Source: Laspinema palackyanum D2c (GTDB lineage: Bacteria > Cyanobacteriota > Cyanobacteriia > Cyanobacteriales > Laspinemataceae). Taken from it: a stretch of 64,000 nt of DNA. Under the pieces are notes generated by a model, which saw only the letters and a list, made by a program, of their open reading frames with translations, was not told the origin of the DNA and made no database searches. A program made the position numbers and the translations under genes. The stretch covers positions 62,001 through 126,000 of the forward strand of contig NZ_JAMXFD010000002.1 of assembly GCF_025370875.1 (NCBI RefSeq). The letters run 5' to 3'. Every line of letters starts with the position of its first letter. Within the stretch, counting starts at the first letter, position 1. This document shows positions 36,039-46,283 of the stretch, in pieces.

Positions 36039-36374
36039 ATGCTGATTCCATACTCGGAGAACGCAGTGGTAGATATCCGTAAACTCCGGGACTGCTGCCT
36101 TAACCTAGAACATAATGATGGCAAGCACAAGGCGCGGCTGTTTTTGTCTATTCTGGGGATGAGTGCCGATGATGCAGAAGCCTTACGCCAAATTTTGCTA
36201 GAGGTTGTTAAAAGTCAAGAAGCACAACTCGGCAGACTCGATGACTTTGGTCAACGTTAGACTCTTGATTTTACAATGGAATGGCAGGAGAAAAAGGCAA
36301 CCCTTCGCAGGGTTTGGATTATCGAGGCGGGTTCCAATATCCCTAAGTTAACGACTTGTTACCCATTATCCTAG
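36039..36374 (+). pseudogene. DUF6883 domain gene interrupted by an in-frame TAG
   Basis: The first 73 codons read PYSENAVVDIRKLRDCCLNL, KHKARLFLSILGMSADDAEA and DDFGQR. They are followed by TAG at 36258-36260. The same frame then continues without a break as TLDFTMEWQEKKATLRRVWI, IEAGSNIPKLTTCYPL, to a TAG at 36372. This tail is the expected second half of a DUF6883 protein (usually about 110 residues, with 'GQRY..DF' and '..VW...G...P.L..CY'). The stop replaces an expected Tyr codon (TAT/TAC). The next gene, DUF4926, is the usual partner. The pair resembles a toxin-antitoxin-like module; its activity is not known. Whether the stop is a real mutation or a consensus error cannot be told here. 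Confidence 0.8.
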
Positions 36375-36389
36375 TTGGAGGCAAAATTG

Positions 36390-36647
36390 ATGAAACCTAA
36401 ACCCATTAAATTATTAGATATCGTCGCGCTGACTGTGGATATTCCTGAATACAATTTATGGCAAGGGCAAGTGGGGACCGTGGTAGAAGTTTTGGCAAAG
36501 GGTGCGGCGTTTGAAGTGGAATTTACGGACTCTCGCACAGGTCAAACTTATGAATCGGTTGGTTTACGTCCAGAGCAACTCATGGTGTTACATTTTGACC
36601 CATTATCTCCAGATGCCAATGCTGTGATGCTGCCTTCCCTATTATAA
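36390..36647 (+). CDS. DUF4926 domain protein (partner of DUF6883)
   Basis: 85 residues from the ATG at 36390, with GGAGG nine bases upstream; an in-frame TTG at 36375 lies within that site. The pattern KLLDIVALTVDIPEYNLWQG then QVGTVVEVLAKGAAFEVEF and SVGLRPEQLMVLH is that of DUF4926, an SH3-like small beta-barrel. It starts 15 bases after the end of the broken DUF6883 gene. In cyanobacteria these two often travel together; I infer a small TA-like unit. Its 3' end overlaps the end of the mazF relic on the other strand by 6 bp. Confidence 0.85.
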   Translation: MKPKPIKLLDIVALTVDIPEYNLWQGQVGTVVEVLAKGAAFEVEFTDSRTGQTYESVGLRPEQLMVLHFDPLSPDANAVMLPSLL

Positions 36648-36989
36648 CCCCAAACAATAGCGCACTGCTTCTTCAATTTCTAGCATTTTTTCAGAAGATA
36701 AGCGGCCTGCTGCTTGGTCTGGAAATCGGGTTTGGTCGAGAGAACGAATTTGAAAACACAGAAATACTGTTTCTAGGGGAAGTCCACTGTCTTCGGGTAA
36801 GACTCTGACATTGGTTGGGAAATCTCGGCGAATATTTTCGCCTTTTATTCCCACAACTACTGTCACCACTAGGGGCAGTTAATTCAACGCATTGATGGAT
36901 AAAACTAAGACGGGTCGTTTTCCCGCCTGTTCTTTCCCATGAATGGGGTTGAGATTGACAAAATAAATTTCTCCTCGTTGAATTGCCAT
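36642..36989 (-). pseudogene. MazF/PemK-type toxin gene with in-frame TAA
   Basis: From the ATG at 36989 the frame reads MAIQRGEIYFVNLNPIHGKE then QAGKRPVLVLSINALN. It meets TAA (36879-36881) and continues in the same frame as LPLVVTVVVGIKGENIRRDF, PTNVRVLPEDSGLPLETVFL, IRSLDQTRF and LSSEKMLEIEEAVRYCLGL. This is the standard order of the MazF/PemK ribonuclease fold: RGEIYFVNLNP, then GKRPVLVLS, then an interior strand, then QIRSLD and a C-terminal helix. The stop probably replaces CAA (Gln). Intact relatives cut mRNA at short motifs. An antitoxin relic lies five bases upstream. The toxin would be truncated to 36 residues and inactive unless read through. Confidence 0.85.
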
Positions 36990-36994
36990 CAAGT

Positions 36995-37239
36995 TTATAA
37001 CCCATCAAGTTCGGCAATGGCAAATTCTTTATCGATAACTACAATTTCTGCTTGAAATTCTGGGTTTTGGGCCATTTTTTGCAGTTGAAATTTTAAAATT
37101 TGGCTGTCATTAAATTGGCTGGAATCTTGGGTTATATTTTTAATTTGATGAGCCAATTTATCTAAAAGCCACTGTTGTTCGGAAAGAGATAATTTGTGAA
37201 TATCGCGAACAATTTCTAATAATTTAGATGAAAAATCAT
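36995..37239 (-). pseudogene. Antitoxin gene of the MazF pair, frameshifted near its start
   Basis: A leftward frame reads FSSKLLEIVRDIHKLSLSEQ, QWLLDKLAHQIKN, FQLQKMAQNPEFQAEIVVID, KEFAIAELDGL and stops at 36995, five bases before the mazF start. It has no in-frame start codon. The ATG at 37239, with GGGAGA seven bases upstream, is in the wrong frame. One extra T in the run of five T (minus strand; 37231-37235) would restore MIFSSKLLEI... for a protein of about 81 residues. The size, helical character and position directly before mazF fit an antitoxin. Either the gene lost a base or the homopolymer was miscalled. Confidence 0.7.
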
Positions 37240-37435
37240 GTGCTATTCTCCCAGTTATAATCTTCTATTTTATCCGGGTTTATGGCTGGATATCAAGGCC
37301 CGATCGCCTTTACCAATGGGCAGAATAGAGGGCAGTGCTGTCTCCCTACGGGTTGGCGATCGCACTGTTAATGATTATTTTATGTCTTATGGAGAATAAC
37401 GCCTGAAGGCGTTACTACGAACGGGGAGAGAAGAA

Positions 37436-37996
37436 TTAGGATAGGATTTGATTAACGGTGATGGTGATGTCAGGAAAGGTTTGTAGGGAGAGGGTGTCTC
37501 CGGGATAGAATTGACTGATGATTTAATATCCGGTGGCGGTGGGTTGGCGGTAGACTTCTAGGCAGTTTTCGGGGAGGTTGACTAACCAAACTTCGGGGAT
37601 GTTATGTTCGGCATAGAGGGGGATTTTGATGGTACGATCGCCTTCTAAGGTGGTGTCGGCAACTTCGACTAATAGGAAGATATCCGCCGGTTGCGGATGT
37701 TGAGTGGCATAGAAATCATCCCGGGGTTGCAGCAAGGTTACATCGGGTTGCGGTTGAGAATTGTTGCCTAATTGGATGGGGTTTTGCGGCCATGCGATCG
37801 CTCGATTTCCCAGGCGATTCATGAAGAGGTTTATCAGGCGAGCAACACAAGCGGCATGACGAGTTCCAATGGGTGACATTTCGATGATTTCTCCTCGGAT
37901 TAATTCAACGCGATCGCTTTCTTTCAAAACCCCCATTTCTGCCATTTTACTATAATCATCAACGGTAAATTTATGCGAAACTAACTTCACACTCAT
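37436..37996 (-). pseudogene. Uma2-family nuclease with premature TAA near the C-terminus
   Basis: 157 codons from the ATG at 37996 give MSVKLVSHKFTVDDYSKMAE, VELIRGEIIEMSPIG, QPQPDVTLLQPR and IFLLVEVADTTLEGDRTIK, then IPEVWLVNLPENCLEVYRQP. That is the PD-(D/E)xK-like core of Uma2 proteins (Asp in QPDV, Glu-Val-Ala in VEVADTTL, Lys in TIKIPLY). After TATGY comes TAA (37523-37525), then 28 more in-frame codons, IISQFYPGDTLSLQTFPDIT then ITVNQILS. That is the usual Uma2 tail, and CAA to TAA would explain the stop. The catalytic core is complete, so the short form might still fold. Uma2 genes are mobile and abundant in cyanobacteria; their role is unknown. Confidence 0.75.
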
Positions 37997-38037
37997 CTCA
38001 CCTATCCCTCCTAAATTCTTCCCTAAAATTATTCTCC

Positions 38038-38100
38038 CTAGTCGGTTTCAACCGACTTGAACGATTAGGCGGGGGTTTAAACCCCCGCCGGACCCCGCCG
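38038..38100. repeat. Fold-back repeat element, partial copy 4
   Basis: AGTCGGTTTCAACCGACTTG, then GGCGGGGGTTTAAACCCCC followed by GCCGG: a right-hand half of the family. It lies 12 bp after the clpB stop, where it could act as the clpB terminator. Confidence 0.8.
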
Positions 38101-38112
38101 ATTATCCAGACC

Positions 38113-40737
38113 CTACAAATCCGATTGAACTAACAAGTCAGACGGCAACCGCTTAAACGCTAAACGCTCATTTTCTACATCTACGAAAATCGTATCTCCA
38201 TTGGTGAAATCACCCCGTAAGATAGATTTAGCAATTTGGGTTTCTAACTCGCGTTGGATGGAACGCTTCAGTGGACGTGCGCCATAAACTGGGTCATATC
38301 CCACTTCCGCTAAGAAACTAATCGCACTATCGGACAATTTCAACGACATCTTGCGATCGCGTAGGCGTTCCATGACTCGTTCGACTTGCAACTGCACAAT
38401 CTGCCGGAGTTGCTCTTTCTTCAGCGAATGGAAGATAATCATCTCATCAATTCGGTTCAGGAATTCCGGACGGAAATTACTCCGCATCGCATCCATGACC
38501 CGACCCCGCATTTCTTCGTATTGTTCATCTTCCCCAGAGACATCTAAGATAAATTGTGACCCGACATTACTGGTCATAATTATCACTGAGTTCTTGAAGT
38601 CTACGGTATGTCCTTGTGCATCCGTCACTCGACCATCATCGAGAATTTGTAGCATGATATTGAAGACATCCGGATGCGCTTTTTCGATTTCATCGAATAG
38701 AATCACCGAGTAAGGACGACGGCGAACTGCTTCGGAAAGTTGTCCCCCTTCTTCATATCCCACATATCCTGGAGGCGCACCAACTAACCGGGAAACGGCG
38801 TGTTTCTCCATGTATTCCGACATATCAATTCGCACCATTGATTCTTCGGTGTCGAACAGATAGGCGGCGAGTGCTTTGGCGAGTTCAGTTTTACCCACCC
38901 CTGTGGGTCCGAGGAAGATAAAGCTGGCAACGGGGCGATTTGGGTCGGATAATCCGGCGCGCGATCGCTGAATGGCATCAGCAACGGCGGTGACTGCTTC
39001 CTCTTGTCCGATGACGCGCTTGTGCAATTCATCTTCAAGGTGCAGCAGTTTTTGCATCTCCGATTCTACTAATTTACTAATCGGAATTCCGGTCCATTTA
39101 GAGATAATTTCCGCAATATCCGCTTCAGTTACTTCTTCTCGGAGTAAGGTTTGACCGCTGGTTTGGGTTGCTGCTAAATTGGATTCCGCCTCTTGGAGTT
39201 GCTTTTGCAATTGGTTGAGATTGCCATATTTCAATTCGGCGGCGCGGTTGAGGTCGTAGTTGCGTTCTGCTTGTTGAATTTCGATGTTGACCCGATCAAT
39301 TTCTTCTTTAATACTCTGAATTTTAGCAATGACATCTTTTTCAGACTGCCATTGAGCATTTAGAGTATGTTGTTGTTCTTTGAGGTTGCCGAGTTCTTTC
39401 TCTAACCGTTCCAATCGGTCCTGAGAGGCAATATCACTTTCGTTTCGTAAAGACAATCGTTCCATTTCTAACTGGAGGATTTTGCGGTCGATTTCGTCCA
39501 GTTCTTCGGGTTTGGAGGTAATCTCCATTTTCAGTTTTGCTGCTGCTTCATCTACGAGGTCGATCGCCTTATCGGGAAGGAAGCGATCGCTGATATATCG
39601 GTTCGATAAAGTTGCTGCTGCAACTAAGGCACTATCGGAGATTTTTACCCCATGATGCACTTCATAGCGTTCTTTGAGTCCGCGCAAAATGGAAATACTA
39701 TCGGCAACACTGGGTTGATCGATATACACTTGCTGGAAACGGCGTTCTAATGCCGCATCTTTTTCGATATATTTGCGATATTCATCCAGAGTTGTGGCCC
39801 CGATACAACGGAGTTCGCCCCGTGCTAACATAGGTTTGAGCAAGTTCCCGGCATCCATTGCGCCCTGGGTGGCACCGGCCCCGACGACGGTATGAATTTC
39901 ATCGATGAATAGGATAATATTGCCACCGGATTCGGTGACTTCTTTGAGGACTGCTTTCAGGCGTTCTTCAAATTCCCCGCGATATTTAGCCCCAGCAATT
40001 AATGACCCCATATCGAGGGTAATCAATTGCCGGTCTTTCAAGGATTGAGGAACATCTCCGGCGATAATCCGTTGGGCGAGTCCTTCGGCGATCGCAGTTT
40101 TACCGACTCCCGGTTCCCCAATTAACACCGGATTATTCTTTGTGCGCCGCGATAAAATTTGGATCGTCCGGCGAATTTCGTCATCTCGACCGATTACGGG
40201 GTCGAGTTTACCTTCTCGCGCCGCTTGAGTGAGGTCGCGTCCATATTTTTCTAGGGATTGATATTTGCCTTCGGGATTTTGATCGGTCACTTTTTGACTG
40301 CCTCTAACTTGGGAGATGGTTTCTTTGAGTTTTTGTTCGGTGAGTTTTAAGTCTTGGAACAGTCCTTTACCAAAGCGGTCATCTTTGGCGAATCCAAGTA
40401 ATAAATGTTCGACGGAAATATATTCATCGGCATATTCTTTCCGATAGGCATCGGCGCGATCGAGGAGGGTATCCACACTCCGTCCAAGATAGACGGAACT
40501 GGTGCCACTCACTTTGGGTTGGCGATTGATAAATTGTTCCGTGCGATCGCGCATTTGTTGGATATTGACTCCCGCTTTATTCAGAATGCTACTGGAGAGT
40601 CCTTCTTGTTCGAGTAACGCCTTCATCAGGATTTCGCTTTCGATTTGCTGATGCTGCGCTTGTTTGGCAAGGTCCGGGGTCTGGGCGATCGCCGCCCACG
40701 CTTTTTCTGTAAACTGATTCGGATTATTGGGTTGCAT
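38113..40737 (-). CDS. clpB: ATP-dependent disaggregase ClpB
   Basis: 874 residues from the ATG at 40737 (a GTG at 40761 is a weaker start). Order: N-domain (~1-145, two Clp-N repeats), NBD1 with [13 protein letters not shown] and [13 protein letters not shown], the long coiled-coil middle domain (~400-520; [39 protein letters not shown]), NBD2 with [17 protein letters not shown] and [17 protein letters not shown], and a C-terminal D2-small domain. The region after [15 protein letters not shown] has no LGF loop, so it does not dock to ClpP; it works with DnaK to resolve aggregates. Cyanobacteria often have two clpB genes and I cannot tell which this is. A G-rich tract lies just upstream. Confidence 0.96.
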   Translation of the reverse strand: MQPNNPNQFTEKAWAAIAQTPDLAKQAQHQQIESEILMKALLEQEGLSSSILNKAGVNIQQMRDRTEQFINRQPKVSGTSSVYLGRSVDTLLDRADAYRKEYADEYISVEHLLLGFAKDDRFGKGLFQDLKLTEQKLKETISQVRGSQKVTDQNPEGKYQSLEKYGRDLTQAAREGKLDPVIGRDDEIRRTIQILSRRTKNNPVLIGEPGVGKTAIAEGLAQRIIAGDVPQSLKDRQLITLDMGSLIAGAKYRGEFEERLKAVLKEVTESGGNIILFIDEIHTVVGAGATQGAMDAGNLLKPMLARGELRCIGATTLDEYRKYIEKDAALERRFQQVYIDQPSVADSISILRGLKERYEVHHGVKISDSALVAAATLSNRYISDRFLPDKAIDLVDEAAAKLKMEITSKPEELDEIDRKILQLEMERLSLRNESDIASQDRLERLEKELGNLKEQQHTLNAQWQSEKDVIAKIQSIKEEIDRVNIEIQQAERNYDLNRAAELKYGNLNQLQKQLQEAESNLAATQTSGQTLLREEVTEADIAEIISKWTGIPISKLVESEMQKLLHLEDELHKRVIGQEEAVTAVADAIQRSRAGLSDPNRPVASFIFLGPTGVGKTELAKALAAYLFDTEESMVRIDMSEYMEKHAVSRLVGAPPGYVGYEEGGQLSEAVRRRPYSVILFDEIEKAHPDVFNIMLQILDDGRVTDAQGHTVDFKNSVIIMTSNVGSQFILDVSGEDEQYEEMRGRVMDAMRSNFRPEFLNRIDEMIIFHSLKKEQLRQIVQLQVERVMERLRDRKMSLKLSDSAISFLAEVGYDPVYGARPLKRSIQRELETQIAKSILRGDFTNGDTIFVDVENERLAFKRLPSDLLVQSDL

Positions 40738-40814
40738 ACTATTTTTCCCTATTATTGTCACATTTTTATTCTAATTAAGCCCTGCCCAGAGTAGAGATCG
40801 GGATTCCCGAATCA

Positions 40815-40856
40815 GGGGAGGTGGGGAGGTTGGGGGAGGTGGGGAGGATTGGAGTT
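40815..40856 (+). other. G-quadruplex-prone tract upstream of clpB
   Basis: GGGGAGGTGGGGAGG, then TTGGGGGAGGTGGGGAGG: four runs of four or five G with short loops on the + strand. It lies ~80 bp upstream of the clpB start codon, so the C-rich strand is the clpB coding strand. Confidence 0.6.
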
Positions 40857-40918
40857 TGTAGTAACGACTTCAGTCGTTTCTTCCCCGTCCCCCGTTTGTA
40901 GTAACGACTTCAGTCGTT
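40854..40918. repeat. Two ACGACTTCAGTCGTT hairpin repeats
   Basis: GTTTGTAGTAACGACTTCAG + TCGTT occurs at ~40854-40878 and again at ~40893-40918. It matches the unit at 22285-22310. Confidence 0.75.
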
Positions 40919-40927
40919 CCTTCCGCT

Positions 40928-41560
40928 TCAACCATCCCCGTTTCCCTGGAGAACCAGTTGCAACCAATGGGGATAGGCAAAGGATGCCGCCGGGGTTAAG
41001 GGAAATTCCGGGGGATAGGAGGCGCTAAGGACCGTTACGGTTGCTTTGAGGGTGTCAATCAGGGTGTCTGGGGGGCCATACGCTTCTAATGCAAGACTCC
41101 ACCAGGGTTGATCGGCGATCGCCAGTTGAGTCAGTTCTAAACTGCACCCTTGGGAAATGGGGCGATCGCCACCGATGGGTTCAATCGTGGCATCTTGGAC
41201 ATGATAGAACCGTTGCGATCGCCGTTTGCGGACCCTCACCCAGGTTCCCTTTGCTTCCGCATCCGGTGGCATTGTGGCAGTCAACTCCTCACAAGCGCAC
41301 TTTTGCCAAGTTTCCAGATTCCCCGATAAGCAATCTCCAAACTGGACCTCCCCCCATTCTGCTTGCCGCCATTTGATTTCTAGGCGTTCTTGTCGCCATT
41401 TAATATTAAGATAATCACAGTGTGGAGTGAACAGATATAAATCATCTCGCGTTTCTGGGGTGACTGGCCCTTGTTGAGGACATTCACTCTCAAACCAATG
41501 GGCGATTGCCTCCGGTGGAGAACCCGGATAAAACCAGCGCAGTTCACTTGTTAACCCCAT
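40928..41560 (-). CDS. Hypothetical protein, cyanobacterial
   Basis: 210 residues from the ATG at 41560, which has GGGAGG seven bases upstream; an upstream in-frame start would add 12 unlikely residues. It begins MGLTSELRWFYPGSPPEAIA and contains DDLYLFTPHCDYLNIKWRQE, LEIKWRQAEWGEVQF and TWVRVRKRRSQRFYHV. The C-terminal half is AWWSL-type: QPWWSLALEAYGPPDTLIDT, ending in FAYPHWLQLVLQ. Alternating strands with many charged inward-looking positions ('IKWRQERLEIKWRQ') recall a CYTH/triphosphate-tunnel type barrel, but I cannot confirm the family. No signal peptide. It is transcribed toward clpB. Confidence 0.65.
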   Translation of the reverse strand: MGLTSELRWFYPGSPPEAIAHWFESECPQQGPVTPETRDDLYLFTPHCDYLNIKWRQERLEIKWRQAEWGEVQFGDCLSGNLETWQKCACEELTATMPPDAEAKGTWVRVRKRRSQRFYHVQDATIEPIGGDRPISQGCSLELTQLAIADQPWWSLALEAYGPPDTLIDTLKATVTVLSASYPPEFPLTPAASFAYPHWLQLVLQGNGDG

Positions 41561-41735
41561 ATAACCTCCCCAATCCGATATCGTTATTATAGACAATTCA
41601 GGGTCTTTTCTGATGAATTTAGAAAACCGTTCCTCTCCGGTGCAGGATAGTGAAACCTTAACCCTTTATAATCATAGATATCCCGGAAATTCTTCCTTTT
41701 AAATTCTGCTGACTCCAAAACGGTCTGACTGTGGT

Positions 41736-42638
41736 ATGTTTTTTTCTCCAACTCTTTCTAGTGCGATCGCCGCTGCCTGTGCCGATACAACGGTCAGACT
41801 CTGGCAACTTGATGGCAGTGTTGATACGATTCTCAATGGTCATAGTGACAGCGTTTTGAGTGTGGCATTCAGTCCTGATGGGAAACTCATCGCCACCGCC
41901 AGTGCGGATAAAACGGTTAAACTCTGGCGGCGAGATGGAACCTTTTTAACCACCCTGAAAGGACATAGTGCGGAAGTGTTTGGGGTTGATTTTAATCCAA
42001 AAGGGAATCGCATTGCCACCGCCAGTGCGGATAAAACGGTAAAATTTTGGAAACGAGATGGCACATTGATTTCATCGATTAAGCGACAATCTTCGGGATT
42101 TTTTGATATTAATTTTATGCCTAAAGGAAAGTTAGTAGCATCAGGTTTGGCCGATGGTACGGTTAAGTTATGGCAGTTTAATGGAATTTGTTTAAGAACC
42201 TTAGAAGGTCATGAAGATAGTGTTTACAGCGTTAATTTTAGTGCCGGTGGGAATCAATTAGTTTCCGGCAGTGGCGATGGTACGGTCAAATTGTGGGTGA
42301 GAGATATTACCTGGGGTCGTCATGGAACGGTTCGCACCTTAACGGGTCATCAAAATGCGGTATTAGATGTTTGTTTTAGTCCCGATGGCGAGTTAATTGC
42401 TTCAGCAAGTGCGGATAAAACCGTAAAAATTTGGCGCAGTGTAGATGGCGCTTTGTTGGTGACGTTACGGGACCATCAAAATATTGTTTATAGTGTAAGT
42501 TTTAGTCCGAATGGGAAGATTTTAGCCTCTGCTAGTGAAGATAATACGGTGCGCTTTTGGAATTTGCGGAGTCAGGTGAGTAAAACGTTTAAGCAATATC
42601 CCGGTTCGGTTTATCGGATTAAATTTAGTCCGCGATAA
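41736..42638 (+). CDS. Stand-alone WD40 propeller protein
   Basis: 300 residues made almost only of WD40 units. The first unit is just the last strands of a blade (ADTTVRLWQLDG). Six full blades follow (for example GHSDSVLSVAFSPDGKLIAT), and the last 15 residues (YPGSVYRIKFSPR) supply the missing outer strand, so the ends can close a seven-bladed ring by 'velcro'. No enzyme domain is attached. The ATG at 41736 has no clear ribosome site, so it could also be the severed end of a larger WD40 protein. I saw no upstream continuation in frame. A scaffold role is likely. Confidence 0.75.
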   Translation: MFFSPTLSSAIAAACADTTVRLWQLDGSVDTILNGHSDSVLSVAFSPDGKLIATASADKTVKLWRRDGTFLTTLKGHSAEVFGVDFNPKGNRIATASADKTVKFWKRDGTLISSIKRQSSGFFDINFMPKGKLVASGLADGTVKLWQFNGICLRTLEGHEDSVYSVNFSAGGNQLVSGSGDGTVKLWVRDITWGRHGTVRTLTGHQNAVLDVCFSPDGELIASASADKTVKIWRSVDGALLVTLRDHQNIVYSVSFSPNGKILASASEDNTVRFWNLRSQVSKTFKQYPGSVYRIKFSPR

Positions 42639-42643
42639 GCGAT

Positions 42644-42961
42644 AACCGGCGGGGTTTAAACTTGATCGCGATAACCGGCGAGGCGAGGGTTTAAACCCCC
42701 GCCTAATAGCTAAAGTCGGTTAAAACCGACTTTATGAATTGGATGGTTTAGATTAAATTGGGCGATTTTATGATAATTTTAAACGGGATAAATTAATCCA
42801 TTTTTAACTTAATTTAGCTGATTTTACAGGGTAGTTAATCTGGCATATAAACCGTTCCTCCATCAGTCGGATTTATCCGACTTTAGCTATTAGCAGGGGG
42901 TTTAAACCCCCTGCGGTTGTTGCGGTGAGGTTTGAACGATTGGCGGGCGGTTGTTGCAGTT
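42644..42961. repeat. Fold-back repeat elements, copy 5 (expanded and diverged)
   Basis: Left part AACCGGCGAGGCGAGGGTTT and AGTCGGTTAAAACCGACTTT; right part AGTCGGATTTATCCGACTTT and CAGGGGGTTTAAACCCCCTG, then GGTTGTTGC. About 130 bases of AT-rich DNA (42735-42860) separate the two halves, so this copy may itself have been interrupted. Confidence 0.8.
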
Positions 42962-43102
42962 AAAGAGTGTAAGCTGCTGGGTTTGTCTCAGTTACTGTTC
43001 CCGGCCTTCTGCCCTACCGCATTGTATCAGAAAAGGCGGAGGATTTCTCCCCCGCCTTGTGATGATTTAGAGGGAACTTATCCCCCTATCAATTTCTATT
43101 GC

Positions 43103-45589
43103 TTATCGAGTGCTAGGAGACACCAACGATCGCCCTTCTACACGATGTACCACCACTTCCCCTGCTTCATCCAGGTCAATGATTGCCGAATCCCCTTCAT
43201 CGAGGTTGCCGGTTAACATCGCTTCGGCGAGATGATCTTCCAACAGGCGCATAATGGCGCGGCGTAATGGTCGTGCACCATAGCTGGGATTATACCCTTC
43301 TTCAACGACTCGTTCTTTGAAGCGATCGCTGATTTCCAGGCTAATCTGTTTCTCAACCAGGCGTTTTAATAAGTCGCGCAGCAGGATTTCAGCAATCTCT
43401 GTGACTTCATTCTTGGTCAACTGATGGAAGACAATAATCTCATCCAAACGGTTGAGAAACTCGGGACGGAAGTAATTCTTCAGTTCTTCATTCACCAAGC
43501 TGCGAATGCGGTCATAGTGAGCTTCGGCGCGGTTGTCGGCAAACTCAAATCCGAGTCCACCGCCACCTTTTTCAATGACCCGAGACCCGATATTTGAGGT
43601 CATAATCAGCAGGGTATTCTTGAAGTCTACCACCCGACCTTTAGCATCCGTCAGCCGTCCATCTTCCAGGACTTGCAGCAACATATTAAAGACATCGGGA
43701 TGTGCCTTCTCGATTTCGTCGAATAGAATCACCGTATAGGGACGACGGCGCACTGCTTCGGTGAGTTGTCCCCCTTCGTCATACCCGACGAATCCCGGAG
43801 GGGAACCAATCAGTTTGGAGACGGTATGACGTTCCATGTATTCGGACATATCCAGGCGAATCATGGCGTCTTCTGACCCGAAGAAGTAGGCAGCTAAGGC
43901 TTTTGTCAGTTCCGTTTTACCGACGCCGGTAGGACCGGAGAAGATAAAGCTGGCGATCGGACGGTTGGGATTTTTTAAGCCAACCCGTGCACGACGAATG
44001 GCACGAGAAACTGCTTTCACCGCTTCTTCTTGACCGATTAACCGTTGATGCAGGGTTTCTTCCATTAGCATCAGTTTCTCGGACTCGGATTCGGTGAGTT
44101 TGCTGACTGGAACGCTCGTCCAGAAGGCGACAATTTGGGCGATATCTTCCCCGGTAACGACCAGGTTTTTGGTATTTTGGACTTCCGCGTGCTCGTTTTT
44201 GATGCGTTGATCCAGTTCTTCGTCTAGGGTTAATTCGCGATCGCGCAATTTGGAGGCTTTCTCAAACTCCTGAGCACGGACTGCCGCTTCTTTTTCTAAC
44301 GTCACTTCCGTGAGTTGTTTTTTCAGTTCTCGCAGTACCGATGGAGTTTTGCCATTGCGCAAGCGCACTCGGGAACCGGCTTCATCAATCAAATCGATCG
44401 CCTTATCCGGTAAGAAGCGATCGGTAATATATCGTTCCGATAACTCCGCAGCAGCAACCAACGCTTCATCAGAAATCGTCAATTTGTGATGTTCTTCATA
44501 ACGAACTCGGACACCCTGCAAAATCTCAATTGTTTCTTGGATTGTGGGTTCGCCAATGATGACAGGTTGGAAGCGCCGTTCTAACGCTGCATCCCGTTCG
44601 ATATGTTTGCGATACTCATCTAAGGTTGTCGCACCAATACACTGGAACTCACCCCGCGCCAAGGCGGGTTTGAGCAGATTCGCTGCATCCATCCCACCTT
44701 CCACGGAACCTGCACCAACAAGGGTATGGATTTCATCAATCACCAGGATGATATTCCCCGCTTGACGCACTTCTTCCATAATCATTTTGATGCGTTCCTC
44801 AAAATCTCCCCGGAAGCGGGTCCCGGCCAAGATTGACCCCATATCCAGGGTAAACACTCGTTTATCTTTGAGGGTTTCAGGAACGTCTTGGTTGGCGATG
44901 CGTTGTGCCAATCCTTCCGCCAGCGCGGTTTTACCCACCCCGGGTTCCCCGACTAAGACGGGGTTATTTTTGGTGCGACGTCCCAAAATTTGGATAATCC
45001 GCTCAATTTCTTTTGTCCGTCCCACCACGGGATCCAGAGTCCCTTCCATCGCTTTTTCGGTGAGGTTGACCCCAAATTCGCTGAGTTGCAGGGCTTTTTG
45101 GGACCCAGGACCCCGACCCCGTTCGCCACCAAAGACGGCACCGGCGGGTGCGGGATTTTCCCCGACTCGTTTAATGACTTCTGCACGAACTCGTTCCAGG
45201 CTGACGCCAAGGTTTTCCAGGATTTTAAAAGCCACCCCTTCTCGGCTTTGGGTTAAGGCAAGCAGGAGGTGTTCTGTGGCGATGTATTGTTGTCCCAGTT
45301 GGCTGGCTTCGCGCAGGGACATTTCTAAAATGCTTTTACCGCGAGGGGTGAAGGGGATTTCCACGGGGACGAAGCCGCTGCCTCTACCAATGATTTTTTC
45401 GACTTCAACCCGCGCTTTATTCAGGGTGACGCCTTCGGATTTGAGGACCTGCGCGGCAATGCCAGTTCCTTCGGCTATTAATCCTAAGAGTAACTGCTCG
45501 GTGCCAACGAAGTTATGACCGAGGCGGCGAGCTTCCTGCTGCGCCAGCATAATTGCTTTTATGGACTTTTCTGTGAAATACTCAAACAT
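43103..45589 (-). CDS. clpC: ATP-dependent Clp protease ATPase subunit ClpC
   Basis: 828 residues. Two N-terminal Clp-N repeats ([33 protein letters not shown]), NBD1 with [13 protein letters not shown] and [14 protein letters not shown], a short middle domain with a UVR motif ([17 protein letters not shown]), and NBD2 with [17 protein letters not shown]. The ClpP-docking loop is present ([19 protein letters not shown] motif), which separates it from clpB. ClpC unfolds proteins for the ClpP/R protease. It is essential in cyanobacteria and is the ancestor of the plastid Hsp93. ATG at 45589. It is preceded by ~700 bp without a gene, so regulation may be complex. Confidence 0.97.
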   Translation of the reverse strand: MFEYFTEKSIKAIMLAQQEARRLGHNFVGTEQLLLGLIAEGTGIAAQVLKSEGVTLNKARVEVEKIIGRGSGFVPVEIPFTPRGKSILEMSLREASQLGQQYIATEHLLLALTQSREGVAFKILENLGVSLERVRAEVIKRVGENPAPAGAVFGGERGRGPGSQKALQLSEFGVNLTEKAMEGTLDPVVGRTKEIERIIQILGRRTKNNPVLVGEPGVGKTALAEGLAQRIANQDVPETLKDKRVFTLDMGSILAGTRFRGDFEERIKMIMEEVRQAGNIILVIDEIHTLVGAGSVEGGMDAANLLKPALARGEFQCIGATTLDEYRKHIERDAALERRFQPVIIGEPTIQETIEILQGVRVRYEEHHKLTISDEALVAAAELSERYITDRFLPDKAIDLIDEAGSRVRLRNGKTPSVLRELKKQLTEVTLEKEAAVRAQEFEKASKLRDRELTLDEELDQRIKNEHAEVQNTKNLVVTGEDIAQIVAFWTSVPVSKLTESESEKLMLMEETLHQRLIGQEEAVKAVSRAIRRARVGLKNPNRPIASFIFSGPTGVGKTELTKALAAYFFGSEDAMIRLDMSEYMERHTVSKLIGSPPGFVGYDEGGQLTEAVRRRPYTVILFDEIEKAHPDVFNMLLQVLEDGRLTDAKGRVVDFKNTLLIMTSNIGSRVIEKGGGGLGFEFADNRAEAHYDRIRSLVNEELKNYFRPEFLNRLDEIIVFHQLTKNEVTEIAEILLRDLLKRLVEKQISLEISDRFKERVVEEGYNPSYGARPLRRAIMRLLEDHLAEAMLTGNLDEGDSAIIDLDEAGEVVVHRVEGRSLVSPSTR

Positions 45590-46283
45590 GAGAATTTTTC
45601 CTGACTGTAAAGTTTTATGTAGTTCTGTCTTCTAAGGTATCTCAATTGGGGTACTTCGGGAGTGCAGACATCCGTATTCTCTCAGGAGTAGTAGCCGTCT
45701 GAGGGCCGATCGGCTCACCTCGGAGGGAGCATCGGTGGAGGGTTGATGGGGATGACGGTTCCTGAAAAAGGCAGGAGAGGCTCCTAGGGCTAGGTTTACT
45801 CGATTCCCGAATCCGTTGTCAAGCTTCATAGGGATGAAGGGGGCGAAATTCACCCAGAATGTGACCATTTAATCCATAGCAGACGCGGGTTTAAAGGAGG
45901 CGGGAGTTGGGGGAGAGAACCTGCCTGGGTTGGCATCCACTCCGGTTGGGATGGCAGAGGACATGGAACAGATGGGTTTTGGAGGTTGGGATAGAGCAAG
46001 GATTCGCTTCAAGGGTGAATACTGCTGAGTTACAACTATTTGGTTAGATGGGTTCAGTTCAAGTTTAAACGCTCACGGGTAGTCTGTGCTAGGAAGAAAG
46101 CTAAGGTTTCTTCATAATTGAATGATCTTTTTAGATTTTAACAAAAAATGGAGGCCCGGTGAAGGGGAGAAACTGCGGCGATCGCGATCGCACCCGAGGG
46201 TAAATCTACATCACTGGCAAATTGTTTCCTGAGATACATACTAAAGTCATGGCTTCACCGAGGTTGATCAGGAGCGTAAGGCG
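45590..46283. other. Long spacer upstream of clpC
   Basis: About 690 bases between divergent clpC and a small gene. No supported gene; open frames here lack ribosome sites. It contains GGCGATCGCGATCGCACCCG near 46170 (overlapping GCGATCGC octamers) and an AT-rich patch near 46110-46150. Likely holds the clpC promoter and a long 5' leader. Confidence 0.45.

Noticed and set aside
41736-42638. WD40 gene as a severed piece of a larger protein
   Set aside because: The ends complete a seven-bladed ring, and no continuation of the frame upstream carries a domain; kept as a gene with reduced confidence.
44787-45518. Long open frame (243 codons) on the + strand
   Set aside because: Lies wholly inside clpC on the other strand; composition is that of a shadow frame (Ser/Arg/Pro-rich) with no ribosome site.
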